In this document: piece by piece, positions 38,628-46,790 of the stretch
How the letters are laid out: each line of letters starts with the position of its first letter
Position numbering within the stretch: the first letter of the stretch is position 1
Assembly (NCBI GenBank): GCA_964398315.1
Contig: CAYNMV010000001.1
Location: forward strand, 175,553-239,552
Direction: 5' to 3'
Length of the DNA: 64,000 nucleotides
Source: JADLCB01 sp964398315
GTDB taxonomy: Bacteria > Planctomycetota > Phycisphaerae > Tepidisphaerales > Tepidisphaeraceae
Position numbers and translations under genes: made by a program
Notes under the pieces: generated by a model
What the model was told of the DNA's origin: nothing
Database searches by the model: none
Seen by the model: only the letters and a program-made list of their open reading frames with translations

Positions 38628-39938
38628 ATGATTGATCTCAAAGACCTCCGCGAGAATCCCGACCGCTACCGCAAGGGCGCGCAGCTCAAGAATGTGGCGG
38701 TCGATATCGATTTACTGCTGCGGCTCGACGAGCAGCGCAGCAAGGCACAAAAAGAGTTTGAACAGCTCCGCGCTGAACAGAACAAGGCCTCCGGCGAGAT
38801 CGCCAAGCTCAAGGATCCGGCCGAGAAAAAATCGGCCGTGGCGCGGATGCAGGCGCTGAAGCAGAAAGTGCAGGCGGCCCAGGAGCGTGCCCGTGAGGCC
38901 GAAGCCGAGCTGGAGCCGCTGCTGCTGAGCATCCCCCAGCCGCCGGATGATGATGTGCCCGTGGGCAAGGATGCCAGCGACAACCTGGTGATGTACCGCT
39001 GGGGCGAGCCGCGCAAGTTCGCCTTCCAGCCCAGGAGCCACGCCGAGCTGGGTGAGAAGCATGGCCTGATCGACACCGCGCGCGGCGTGCGGCTGGCGGG
39101 CAGCCGCTCGTACTTCCTGGTGGGCCTGGGTGCTGAGCTGCACAACGCCGTGCTGCGGCTGGCGATGGACATGATGACCCAGGAGCACGGGTTCACCGCG
39201 ATGAATGTGCCGGTGCTGGTGCGCGAGTCGGCGATGCGCGGCACGGGATTCTTCCCCGCCGGCCGTGAGCAGGCGTATCGCGTTGGCGAACCGGAGGAAA
39301 CCGATGAGGAGGTGCGCTTCCTGACCGGCACGGCCGAGGTGGGGCTCACCGCCTATCACATGGATGAAGTGCTGGAAGAGAGCGAACTGCCCAAGAAATA
39401 TACGGCCATCAGCACCTGTTTCCGCCGCGAGGCCGGCACCTACGGCAAGGACACCGCCGGCGTCTACCGCGTGCATCAGTTCGACAAGTGCGAACAGGTG
39501 GTCATCTGCCGCAACGATGTTGAAGAAAGCCAGCAGTGGCACAAAGCCATGCTCGGCTACAGCGAGCAGTTGTTGCAGCGCCTCAAGCTGCCGTATCGGG
39601 TGATCCAGTGCTGCACCGGCGACATCGGCGTGAAGAATGCGGCGATGTTCGATATCGAGACGTGGATGCCGTCGCGCTACGATGGCAAGGATGAGGCCAC
39701 TGGATACGGCGAAACGCATTCGGCCTCGCGCCTGTATGAATTCCAGGCCCGCCGGCTGAATCTGCGCTACAAGGACAAGGAAGGCAAGATTCGCTTCTGC
39801 CACACCCTTAACAACACGGTTGTTGCCAGCCCGCGCATCCTCATCCCGCTGCTGGAGAACTATCAGAATGAGGATGGCAGCATCACGATCCCCGAGGTGC
39901 TGCGTCCATACCTGGGCGGCCGGGAACGAATTGGATAG
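38628..39938 (+). CDS. serS: Serine-tRNA ligase
   Basis: SerS charges tRNA-Ser with serine and supplies Ser-tRNA for translation and selenocysteine synthesis. The 436 residues fit the family. The N-terminus forms the tRNA-binding helical coiled coil (about 30-100, LLRLDEQRSKAQKEFEQLRA). The class II catalytic core shows the TAEVGLTAYHMDEVL serine-binding block, motif 2 FRREAGTYGKDTAGVYRVHQ (near 268), and motif 3 LNNTVVASPRILIPLLENYQ (near 388). Motif 3 has the NNT-x-x-A-S-P-R form, closer to the Thermus/archaeal type than to the enterobacterial NGSGLAVGR form. The C-terminal EVLRPYLGGRERI is typical. Confidence 0.96.
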   Translation: MIDLKDLRENPDRYRKGAQLKNVAVDIDLLLRLDEQRSKAQKEFEQLRAEQNKASGEIAKLKDPAEKKSAVARMQALKQKVQAAQERAREAEAELEPLLLSIPQPPDDDVPVGKDASDNLVMYRWGEPRKFAFQPRSHAELGEKHGLIDTARGVRLAGSRSYFLVGLGAELHNAVLRLAMDMMTQEHGFTAMNVPVLVRESAMRGTGFFPAGREQAYRVGEPEETDEEVRFLTGTAEVGLTAYHMDEVLEESELPKKYTAISTCFRREAGTYGKDTAGVYRVHQFDKCEQVVICRNDVEESQQWHKAMLGYSEQLLQRLKLPYRVIQCCTGDIGVKNAAMFDIETWMPSRYDGKDEATGYGETHSASRLYEFQARRLNLRYKDKEGKIRFCHTLNNTVVASPRILIPLLENYQNEDGSITIPEVLRPYLGGRERIG

Positions 39939-40070
39939 CCGGCAGGGCATGTTTACTGCCAGGCTCGGATCAGCCAGCTTGAATATGCGTGGATCAGGTG
40001 TGGCAGCACGCAGTGCCGCACCGCGGACCTGTCTTATGCGGGCTTCGCCCCTCTGCGGCCGGGATGAGGC

Positions 40071-40076
40071 TATAAT
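40071..40076 (+). promoter_or_regulatory. -10 element of the cytidylate-kinase-like gene
   Basis: A perfect TATAAT lies 26 bases before the start codon, with GGAGG at 40094-40098 between them. No good -35 hexamer is seen at 16-19 bases upstream. Confidence 0.45.
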
Positions 40077-40102
40077 AGGGTGATCCTAACCCCGGAGGCC
40101 GC

Positions 40103-40864
40103 ATGTCCACGATTGATCCTACCGCGTGGCAGCGTCAGGCACGGCCGATCATCGGTGCGCTTCGTACACCGGTCATCCGCAGCATCCTGCAAGAACCTGA
40201 GCCGCCGCCGGTGGTGCCGTTTATCACCATCAGCCGTGAGCCCGGCGCCGGTGCCTGGCAACTCACCGAGCGGCTGGTCGAACGGCTCAACCAGGTTGAT
40301 CCCGGCCCCGTTCCCTGGAGCGGCTGGGACCGCGAACTGGTGGAGAAGGTTGCCGCCGATCACAACCTGTCGAAAGAGCTGGTTGAATCGCTGGGCCAGC
40401 GGGACCAGAACTGGCTGAGTGATTTCCTCGCCGGCCTGGCGATCAGCGATGACTCACCTTCCGAGGAGACCGTCTTTCGCAACGCCTCCACGACCGTGCG
40501 GGCGTTGGCGCGGGCGGGACGGGTGGTGATCGTCGGGCTGGGGGGTGTGTTTATCACCCAGAAGATGCCAGGCGCGGTGCATGTACGCCTGGTGGCGCCG
40601 CTGTCGTACCGCGTCGATCTGCTGGCTCGCCGCCGCAAACTGACACGCGAGCAGGCCGAGGCCGAGATACAGCGGCTGGAGCGCAACCGCGCGGCCTTTT
40701 TTGCCCGCTACTTTCCCAACCGCACCCTTGGCCCGGATATGTTCCATCTCACCATCAACACCAGCCGGCTCAACAGCGAGCAGCTTGTCGAGGTGATCGT
40801 GCCGCTGGTCAAGCATCACCCGGCCGTCACCCGCCGGCAAGCTGAAGCCCAGCGCACGGGCTGA
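40103..40864 (+). CDS. Cytidylate kinase-like family protein
   Basis: This 253-residue protein matches the cytidylate kinase-like family (Pfam Cytidylate_kin2), cytoplasmic P-loop-fold proteins related to CMP kinase. The N-terminal nucleotide loop is degenerate: ITISREPGAGAWQLTERLVE (about residue 40) instead of G-x4-GK(S/T), as is common in this family. A Lid-like basic segment VDLLARRRKLTREQAEAEIQ (about 170) and the closing FHLTINTSRLNSEQLVEVIV fit. The genuine substrate is not known for the family. The ATG at 40103 has GGAGG upstream. Confidence 0.82.
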   Translation: MSTIDPTAWQRQARPIIGALRTPVIRSILQEPEPPPVVPFITISREPGAGAWQLTERLVERLNQVDPGPVPWSGWDRELVEKVAADHNLSKELVESLGQRDQNWLSDFLAGLAISDDSPSEETVFRNASTTVRALARAGRVVIVGLGGVFITQKMPGAVHVRLVAPLSYRVDLLARRRKLTREQAEAEIQRLERNRAAFFARYFPNRTLGPDMFHLTINTSRLNSEQLVEVIVPLVKHHPAVTRRQAEAQRTG

Positions 40865-41022
40865 AACCCGGCACGGCTGCGGGATGACCATGCCGCGCCG
40901 CCGGGTGGGCCTGCTGTGAGGCCTCCGCGTGGGGATGCGCATTGTTGCCCTCCCGGACTGATGGCGCTGCACCGCCGCTGCACTTCCGGTTTGCCGCCAT
41001 GCGGCATAGAATCCACCCGCTT

Positions 41023-42495
41023 ATGAATTTGCGGGTTTACAACACGCTGACGCGGAAGAAAGAGCCGTTCGAGCCGGTTGAGCCGGGCAAGGTGAAGATG
41101 TACCTGTGCGGGCCGACCGTCTACAAGTCGCCGCACATCGGCCACATGGTCGGACCGGTCATCTTCGATGCCATCAAGCGCTACCTGACCTACCGTGGCT
41201 TTGAAGTCACCTGGGTTGTCAACATCACCGACATCGAGGACAAGCTGATCGATGCCGCCAGGCGCTTCAACACCACCGTCGAGGCACTGGTTGAGAAGCA
41301 CACGGCCGAGTACATGAAGGTGCTGGCCGACCTGGGGATCGACACCATCGACCGCTTTCCCCGGGCGACCGAGCACATTCCCGAGATCATTGCCCTGTGC
41401 CAGCGGCTGATCGACAACGGCCACGCCTATGCCGCCGAGGGGAACGTCTGGTTTGCCGTGGAATCCGATGAGGATTACGGCAAGCTCTCCGGCCGCAAGG
41501 TCGAGGAGCAGGAGTCGGGCGTGCGCGCCAACCTGGCCGGTGAAGGGAAGAAAAATCCCGCCGATTTCGGCCTGTGGAAAGCCGCCAAACCCGGCGAGCC
41601 AGCCTGGGATTCGCCATGGGGCCGCGGCCGGCCCGGCTGGCACATCGAGTGCTCCGCCATGGCGATGAAATACCTCGGCGAGACCTTCGACATTCACGGT
41701 GGCGGGATGGACCTGATCTTCCCGCACCACGAGAACGAAATCGCCCAGAGCGAAAGTGCCACCGGTAAGCCCTTCGCCAGGTGCTGGATGCACAATGGCC
41801 TGACCCGCATCAGGACCAAGGCCCCTAGCGGCGAGTGGCAGGTGGAGAAAATGGCCGGGTCGGTGGGGAATGTCGTGCCGGCCCAGCAGTTGATCGACGA
41901 GCACGGCCCGGACATCGTGCGCTATTTCCTGCTGGCCACGCATTACCGCAGCCCGATCGAGTTCACCGACCAGGTGCTGGCCGATACGAAGAAGGCGTAC
42001 GCCGTCTTTACCCGCCTGTTTGGGCGCATCGAGCGGCTGACCGGCCAGCCGGTGTCTGATGTGCGGCCCACGACTGCCCAGCTCGATGACTTCGCTGTCC
42101 ATCGCCAGTTGTTCGAGGCGAAGATGGATGATGACTTCAACACCGCCGGCGCCATCGCCGAACTGCACCAGATGGCCGGGCAGATCAACGCGTTCATCGA
42201 GAGCCGCAAGCTGGAACAGACGCCCGATGCCGCCGCCGTGGCCATCGCCAGCGCGGCGGTTGCCGAGTTGAAGGACCTGGGGAGAATTCTTGGCCTGTTC
42301 CGCGTGAGCGCAGCCCCCAAGGCGGCCGAGACCTCCGACCTGGCCGACCAGCTCATGCAGCTTCTCATCGAGTTGCGCGCTGATGCCCGCAAGAACAAGA
42401 ACTTCGCCCTCGCCGATGCCATCCGCAACGGCCTGAACAAAATCGGCATCACGCTGGAGGACCGACCCGGCCAGACCCTCTGGCGGAAGGAATAG
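41023..42495 (+). CDS. cysS: Cysteine-tRNA ligase
   Basis: CysS charges tRNA-Cys. The protein has 490 residues from the ATG at 41023, chosen because MNLRVYNTLTRKKEPFEP is the family N-terminus. The zinc-binding cysteines and histidine are present (YLCGPTVY near 28, HIECSAMAMK near 209, FPHHENEIAQ near 234), as is the HIGH-type signature (SPHIGHMV near 36). The second signature of class I synthetases, normally K-M-S-K-S, reads K-M-A-G-S (residues 276-280, then VGN), so the second lysine is missing. The rest of the DALR and anticodon-binding region is intact. Otherwise an ordinary housekeeping gene. Confidence 0.94.
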   Translation: MNLRVYNTLTRKKEPFEPVEPGKVKMYLCGPTVYKSPHIGHMVGPVIFDAIKRYLTYRGFEVTWVVNITDIEDKLIDAARRFNTTVEALVEKHTAEYMKVLADLGIDTIDRFPRATEHIPEIIALCQRLIDNGHAYAAEGNVWFAVESDEDYGKLSGRKVEEQESGVRANLAGEGKKNPADFGLWKAAKPGEPAWDSPWGRGRPGWHIECSAMAMKYLGETFDIHGGGMDLIFPHHENEIAQSESATGKPFARCWMHNGLTRIRTKAPSGEWQVEKMAGSVGNVVPAQQLIDEHGPDIVRYFLLATHYRSPIEFTDQVLADTKKAYAVFTRLFGRIERLTGQPVSDVRPTTAQLDDFAVHRQLFEAKMDDDFNTAGAIAELHQMAGQINAFIESRKLEQTPDAAAVAIASAAVAELKDLGRILGLFRVSAAPKAAETSDLADQLMQLLIELRADARKNKNFALADAIRNGLNKIGITLEDRPGQTLWRKE

Positions 42496-42592
42496 ATATG
42501 GCGGATGGCCATCTCCCTGAGCGGCAGGGTTGTGCGAGATGAAAGCGCAGGGTCCGGCAGGGCGGATCCCACGACGGGAAATGAGGAGGCAT

Positions 42593-43198
42593 ATGCGAGT
42601 TTGCGGTCTGCTGTTGCTGCTGTTGATTGCGGCCGGGTGTGCATCGGACCGGCAGGGGGGTGAGGTGCGCGTCAGAAGGCTGAATGATGGGCGCACGCTC
42701 GCACAGCGTTTTGACCAGGCGTACATCACGCGCAGCGAGCATGGCGATTACGATGTGGTGCTCGTGGCCGATACCACCACGGACCAGGCGGCCCCCCGGC
42801 GGGGCAATACACTTCAGCCGGCGGCGAATGTACCGGTGCGGCACATGGTCCATCTCCGCATATTCTGGCGGCCACTGCGCGGCATGCGCGCCAGTGACAC
42901 CGCCACCAGCAACGCGGCGATCGACTGGTTTGTCCTCACGCCCGGTGCGCGCGAAGGGGAGGATGTGCTGCGGTATCGCGGTTCGGGCCTGGTGGGGATC
43001 TACCCCGGCGAGCGGGGGGCCAGCATCACCATGCGCAACGTGCGCCTCGAACCGGAGTTGGTGCACGGCCAGATGACCGATCCGATCGGCCGGGCCGAAG
43101 TGACCGGGGCCCTGCAGGCGGTCTGGGACCGCCAACTGGTTGAAAGCCGCCTGGCCGAGATGCGCGCATTGACCAGCGCCACCGCCGAGGCGCGGTAG
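42593..43198 (+). CDS. Putative lipoprotein, function unknown
   Basis: This 201-residue protein has a lipoprotein signal peptide with lipobox LIAAGC (MRVCGLLLLLLIAAGC), so Cys16 would be lipidated and the protein anchored in the membrane facing the periplasm. The mature part is a compact, mostly beta domain without a recognised motif; it contains RHMVHLRIFWRPLRGM and a C-terminal helix. GAGG at 42583-42586 lies six bases before ATG 42593; ATG 42581 would add four residues. It begins 98 bases after cysS. Confidence 0.7.
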   Translation: MRVCGLLLLLLIAAGCASDRQGGEVRVRRLNDGRTLAQRFDQAYITRSEHGDYDVVLVADTTTDQAAPRRGNTLQPAANVPVRHMVHLRIFWRPLRGMRASDTATSNAAIDWFVLTPGAREGEDVLRYRGSGLVGIYPGERGASITMRNVRLEPELVHGQMTDPIGRAEVTGALQAVWDRQLVESRLAEMRALTSATAEAR

Positions 43199-43260
43199 CC
43201 AGCGCACCAGCTATCGGCAGAAACCCAGGCGGCAACCGATCTTCACCCTGCTTAGACAAG

Positions 43261-43662
43261 ATGAATCAGACACAGCACCAACCTCCACTTCCTGCCAAGC
43301 CGACCGATGAGCCGTTTACGCAGACGGTGACGCTGTTCCAGGGTGATGTGCCCATCGCGACGGCGGTGTGGAACTGCTCAGGATCAACCGATGGGGTCGT
43401 GCAGCTTGTCAGCCTGCGGGTTGAGCCGGCCGCCCGCCGCCAGCGCCAGGCCAGCCGCCTGCTGGAGGCGGTCATCAAAGAGGCGCGGACCTACTTCCAG
43501 CGGCGGGGGCTGACGTTGCGCCAAATCTGGTACGGCGTCGAGCAGAAATCGCAGGTTGCGGGCCGGGCCTTCCTCATGCACAACAATTTCCACCACGTCG
43601 GCACCGTCCAGAACCTGCTCAAGGGGCAGGACCTGCTGATCTACAAGAAATCGCTGGTGTGA
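43261..43662 (+). CDS. GNAT family N-acetyltransferase
   Basis: This 133-residue protein has a GNAT fold. The strand-loop VVQLVSLRVEPAARRQRQAS (about residue 43) holds the acetyl-CoA pyrophosphate loop in R-x-x-Q-A-S form, followed by the helix RLLEAVIKEARTYFQRRGLT and the terminal NFHHVGTVQNLLKGQDLLIY. Substrate unknown. It lies 62 bases after the lipoprotein gene and converges with the next gene. Confidence 0.75.
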   Translation: MNQTQHQPPLPAKPTDEPFTQTVTLFQGDVPIATAVWNCSGSTDGVVQLVSLRVEPAARRQRQASRLLEAVIKEARTYFQRRGLTLRQIWYGVEQKSQVAGRAFLMHNNFHHVGTVQNLLKGQDLLIYKKSLV

Positions 43663-43689
43663 AGCGGCGGCCTGAATCGCGGTGGCACG

Positions 43690-43720
43690 GGCTGCCTGCC
43701 CTTGCCACTTCAAGGCAGCC
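43690..43720. terminator. Weak hairpin between convergent genes
   Basis: GGCTGCCT and AGGCAGCC form an 8-bp stem with a 15-base loop between the acetyltransferase and the propeller-like gene. No T-run follows, so the call is tentative. Confidence 0.3.
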
Positions 43721-44992
43721 TCAGCGTTCGCTGACGCGATAGACTACGCCGCCGTAGCCTTCTTCGTGACCGTAGGCATCGCCGGAGGTTACGTAGACGC
43801 GGTTCTGGTCATCGACCAGCACGTTTTCACCCTTCATGTGGGGGTTGTTGGTCAGGATCGACAGATCAGCCCACGGCTGCACGCCTTCCTGCGTGGCATC
43901 GAAGACATTGGCCGGGTCGGGGGTGAAGCGGTAGAGCCGTGCTGGCTGGGCGGAGATGACATAGAGCCGCCCCTGGGCATCAAAATCCATATCCGTGAGG
44001 TTGGCACTCCTGCGGGTCTGCGGATCCCACGGCTCGAACCGGGCCACGAGTTGCCCGATGGCCGGCTGGGCGAGGGTGCGATCCTCGGCCAGGCGAAAAC
44101 GCAGGATCGTGCTGCTGGTGCGATAGCCGACGTAGAGCCAGTCGCCGTGGCGGGCGAGCATGCTCTGGCCCAGATGCTTTTGCACACCGGCCCCTTCGAT
44201 TTGCACCTCCTCGCCGAGCACAATTTCGCCGGCCGGCGGGGGCGCATCGGGATTGTCAACGTAGGGTTTGAGATCGTAGCGCACTAGGACGCTGTTGTCC
44301 TTGGCGGCGACATAGAGCCAGCGCCCGACGACCAGGCAGTTGTCCGGCCCCTTGAGCCAACCGTGGGGTGGCGGATTGGTGGCCGGATCATGATGCGGAT
44401 ACGCCGCCCCGGCTGCCGGGTTGTGGCGGTCAATCTCGTACCATCTCTTCGTGCGCAGATCATAGCGCAGCATCGCATCTGTTAGATTCTTGCGGAAATT
44501 GGGCGCGGGCGGCTTGGCGGCGATGTCGATGCCGGAAAATGCGCATATGTAGAAGCTCTGCGTCGGTGGATCGAACCGCAGCGTGCAATAGGGACGATCG
44601 GTGTTGTGATCATCTATGGCCGATGGCAGTGAGGTGTCCAGCAACTTAAAGGGGGGATCGGTCGGGACGGCGACGATCCGGCCGTTGTTGGCGATGGCAT
44701 CGCTGATCGGCTGGTCAATCGGCTGGGCGATGGCGGGATCCACCGCGTAGATCGTTCCGGCCTGGTCGATGATGTCGATGCTGGCCCCGCCATATTCGCG
44801 TACCCGCCCGCGGCTCAGGACGTACAGCACCCCATCATGCAGCGCCAAACCCCGGGGAAAAAAGACCTTGGCCGTTACCCGCTCCACCCGCATCGGCGCT
44901 GGCTGGGCCCGTGCCACATCCACCCCAACAACCAGGGCCGCCCATGTCATCACAAGGGAAGCAAGCAGGATTCTGACAAAACAACGGCGCAC
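43721..44992 (-). CDS. Exported protein, probable beta-propeller, function unknown
   Basis: This 423-residue protein starts with GTG at 44992, supported by GGGAGGA seven bases upstream. It has a signal peptide (RILLASLVMTWAALVVGVDV ending ARA). The mature chain has repeated four-strand units of a propeller type: GLALHDGVLYVLSRGRV, then DNCLVVGRWLYVAAKDNSVL, LARHGDWLYVGYRTSSTILR, and DMDFDAQGRLYVISAQPARL and GENVLVDDQNRVYVTSGD near the end, as in SMP-30/NHL-like or quinoprotein-type blades. No catalytic residues are recognised. tRNA-Lys lies 48 bases upstream on the same strand with no terminator between. Confidence 0.7.
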   Translation of the reverse strand: MRRCFVRILLASLVMTWAALVVGVDVARAQPAPMRVERVTAKVFFPRGLALHDGVLYVLSRGRVREYGGASIDIIDQAGTIYAVDPAIAQPIDQPISDAIANNGRIVAVPTDPPFKLLDTSLPSAIDDHNTDRPYCTLRFDPPTQSFYICAFSGIDIAAKPPAPNFRKNLTDAMLRYDLRTKRWYEIDRHNPAAGAAYPHHDPATNPPPHGWLKGPDNCLVVGRWLYVAAKDNSVLVRYDLKPYVDNPDAPPPAGEIVLGEEVQIEGAGVQKHLGQSMLARHGDWLYVGYRTSSTILRFRLAEDRTLAQPAIGQLVARFEPWDPQTRRSANLTDMDFDAQGRLYVISAQPARLYRFTPDPANVFDATQEGVQPWADLSILTNNPHMKGENVLVDDQNRVYVTSGDAYGHEEGYGGVVYRVSER

Positions 44993-45040
44993 GAAAGATT
45001 CCTCCCTGGCCCCAGCCACCGCTACGCAAGAAAACGAAAA

Positions 45041-45113
45041 TGAGCCGGGCGAGACTCGAACTCGCGACCTAGCGATTAAAAGTCGCTTGCTCTACCAACT
45101 GAGCTACCGGCTC
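45041..45113 (-). tRNA. tRNA-Lys (TTT)
   Basis: On the minus strand all stems fold: acceptor GAGCCGG/CCGGCTC, D stem GCTC/GAGC, anticodon stem AGCGA/TCGCT around CTTTTAA (anticodon TTT), and T stem GCGAG/CTCGC with loop TTCGAGT. The discriminator is A and CCA is not encoded. A promoter lies about 40 bases upstream. Downstream a T-rich run leads straight into the ribosome-binding site of the exported propeller-like gene. Confidence 0.97.
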
Positions 45114-45150
45114 GGTGATTGTGGGCCCCGTTTGGGGACCGGAGCGGCCG

Positions 45151-45179
45151 ATCATAGTGGGCGGCAGGCCGATCCTCAA
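45151..45179 (-). promoter_or_regulatory. Promoter of tRNA-Lys
   Basis: On the minus strand TTGAGG (45179-45174) and TATGAT (45156-45151) are separated by 17 bases. The predicted transcription start is about 30 bases before the mature tRNA. Confidence 0.65.
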
Positions 45180-45310
45180 CCATTGCAACGCACTTCCCCG
45201 GGACAATTTGTCGGCCCCGCAGTTCCTCATCCAAATTTCACTAGGCTCAACTGAGACAATGGGCTATCTTTGAGGCAGCTTCACACCTTTGGCCGAACTG
45301 AGGAGATAAT

Positions 45311-46744
45311 ATGCAGCGCGCGCTGTTTCGGAGGGGGATGGGGCTGTTGGGGGTGGGCGTTCTGGCCGTGGCGATGGCGCAGGCTCCATCGCTGGCGGAG
45401 AACTACCTGATCGAAGGGGTGCAGGCCGCCGCCGCCGAGATGCCGCACGTGGCTGCGCTGCTCCGCCGTCCGGTGGCCGGTCAGGCCCCCGAGCAGATCC
45501 AGCCGCTATGGGTGGAGCAGTACGATCCCATTTTTGATGTAACCCTCCCGCAGTATGCCTTCGAAGCATACCTGGACACGGGTACCAGCGGCGTGCTGAT
45601 CAGCCGTGAGATCCAGGAGCTGCTGGAAGTGAATCTGCAGCTCGATTCCAATGGCCAGCCATCGCACTTTGGCGACATCACCATCGATGGCACCAAGTCG
45701 TTCTTTATTGGCGAGGAACTCTACGTATCGATCGCGCCATTTCCGCTGTTCAATGAGCCGCCATTGGCGGATATGGATGCGATCAACCAGACGTTTACCG
45801 CGCCCCAGCTTGTTCGCCCTTACATTGCCCCTGATTATGCCCCAACCAACCAACTGGGTATGCCGCAGGTGCGCAACGTGATCGGGATGCCGCTGCTGGC
45901 CGGCAAGACGATGGTGGTCGACTCCACCTACTACAACCACCTGCCCGAGTACCTGGACCAGGATCCCGATTTCATACCGTTCATCCAGACCACGGTATAC
46001 AACTCGGGCGATTCGGCCATTCCGGCCACCGACTACACCATCCGCCTGAGCTACGCGAATATGGCTGATCTGACGATCACCCTGCCCGATGAGCCGGGTG
46101 TTGAACCGCCGACCCTGGCGCACAACCCGTTCATCGGCCGCAACCCGCGCCTGGCCGCTACCGAGGATGATCCGCCCGGCGTGCGCATCGCGCGCACGGG
46201 GAGCGATGGCACCGTCTTCGAAAGCACCGGCAACTGGTTGCTGGATACCGGTGCGCAGGTCACCTTCATGTCCACCGAGCAACTGGGCAATATCGGTATG
46301 TCCATGGGCACGTTGCCCATTCTCGATATCCCGGTCATCCTCGATGAAAAGGGGAACATGGACCTGACGACGTTTTACACGCTCATCAGCGGTGCTGATC
46401 CCGGGTCCATCGTTATCGTGCCTGGCTTCGTGTTGGAGGAACTGGTGCTGCCGGCGGTAGAAGGGGACATCATCTATCGCAACGTCCCTGTCCTGGTGAT
46501 CGATATTGAGATCGCTGATGAGCATGGCAACACCATCCTGCTCGATGGTGACATCGGCATGAACCTGTTCCTTCCCTCGCATGACATTGACGGTAATTTC
46601 CTGGTCAGCAGCGGGTTCGACTATTTCGTCTTCGATGAGGCCGCCGGCGAACTGCGCCTGGCGACCGTGCCTGAGCCGGGGGTGATCGGCCTGGTCGGGC
46701 TGTGTGTGGCCATCGGGCTGATGCGCCGTCGCTGCGCCGCCTGA
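45311..46744 (+). CDS. PEP-CTERM protein with two aspartic-protease-like lobes
   Basis: This 477-residue exported protein has a signal peptide, a C-terminal PEP-CTERM signal (VPEPGVIGLVGLCVAIGLM, then RRR), and between them two D-T-G motifs of aspartic-protease type. Lobe 1: FEAYLDTGTSGVLISREI (Asp near residue 89) followed by VIGMPLLAGKTMVVDS (near 195). Lobe 2: NWLLDTGAQVTFMSTEQL (Asp near residue 311) followed by DIGMNLFLPS (near 415). In retropepsin/pepsin folds D-T-G is the catalytic motif and a hydrophobic-hydrophobic-Gly strand follows. The spacing of about 220 residues is near the 183 of pepsin. Activity is not proven and the protein could be a scaffold. The start has AGGAGATAAT before the ATG. 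Confidence 0.82.
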   Translation: MQRALFRRGMGLLGVGVLAVAMAQAPSLAENYLIEGVQAAAAEMPHVAALLRRPVAGQAPEQIQPLWVEQYDPIFDVTLPQYAFEAYLDTGTSGVLISREIQELLEVNLQLDSNGQPSHFGDITIDGTKSFFIGEELYVSIAPFPLFNEPPLADMDAINQTFTAPQLVRPYIAPDYAPTNQLGMPQVRNVIGMPLLAGKTMVVDSTYYNHLPEYLDQDPDFIPFIQTTVYNSGDSAIPATDYTIRLSYANMADLTITLPDEPGVEPPTLAHNPFIGRNPRLAATEDDPPGVRIARTGSDGTVFESTGNWLLDTGAQVTFMSTEQLGNIGMSMGTLPILDIPVILDEKGNMDLTTFYTLISGADPGSIVIVPGFVLEELVLPAVEGDIIYRNVPVLVIDIEIADEHGNTILLDGDIGMNLFLPSHDIDGNFLVSSGFDYFVFDEAAGELRLATVPEPGVIGLVGLCVAIGLMRRRCAA

Positions 46745-46777
46745 TGCGGCATGTCGCCTGAACAGGGGGCCAGCGCC

Positions 46778-46783
46778 TATAAT
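46778..46783 (+). promoter_or_regulatory. -10 element directly before recO
   Basis: A perfect TATAAT ends seven bases before the recO start codon, with no ribosome-binding site between. Transcription would begin at or one base before the ATG. No clear -35 is present. Confidence 0.4.
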
Positions 46784-46790
46784 CACTGTC

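Noticed and set aside
40816..42729. 637-codon minus-strand frame opposite cysS
   Set aside because: Antisense shadow of a conserved synthetase gene with no recognisable domain.
44769..45254. Open frame with GETRTRDLAIKSRLLYQLS
   Set aside because: This is the antisense translation of tRNA-Lys, another common false ORF, and it overlaps the exported propeller-like gene.
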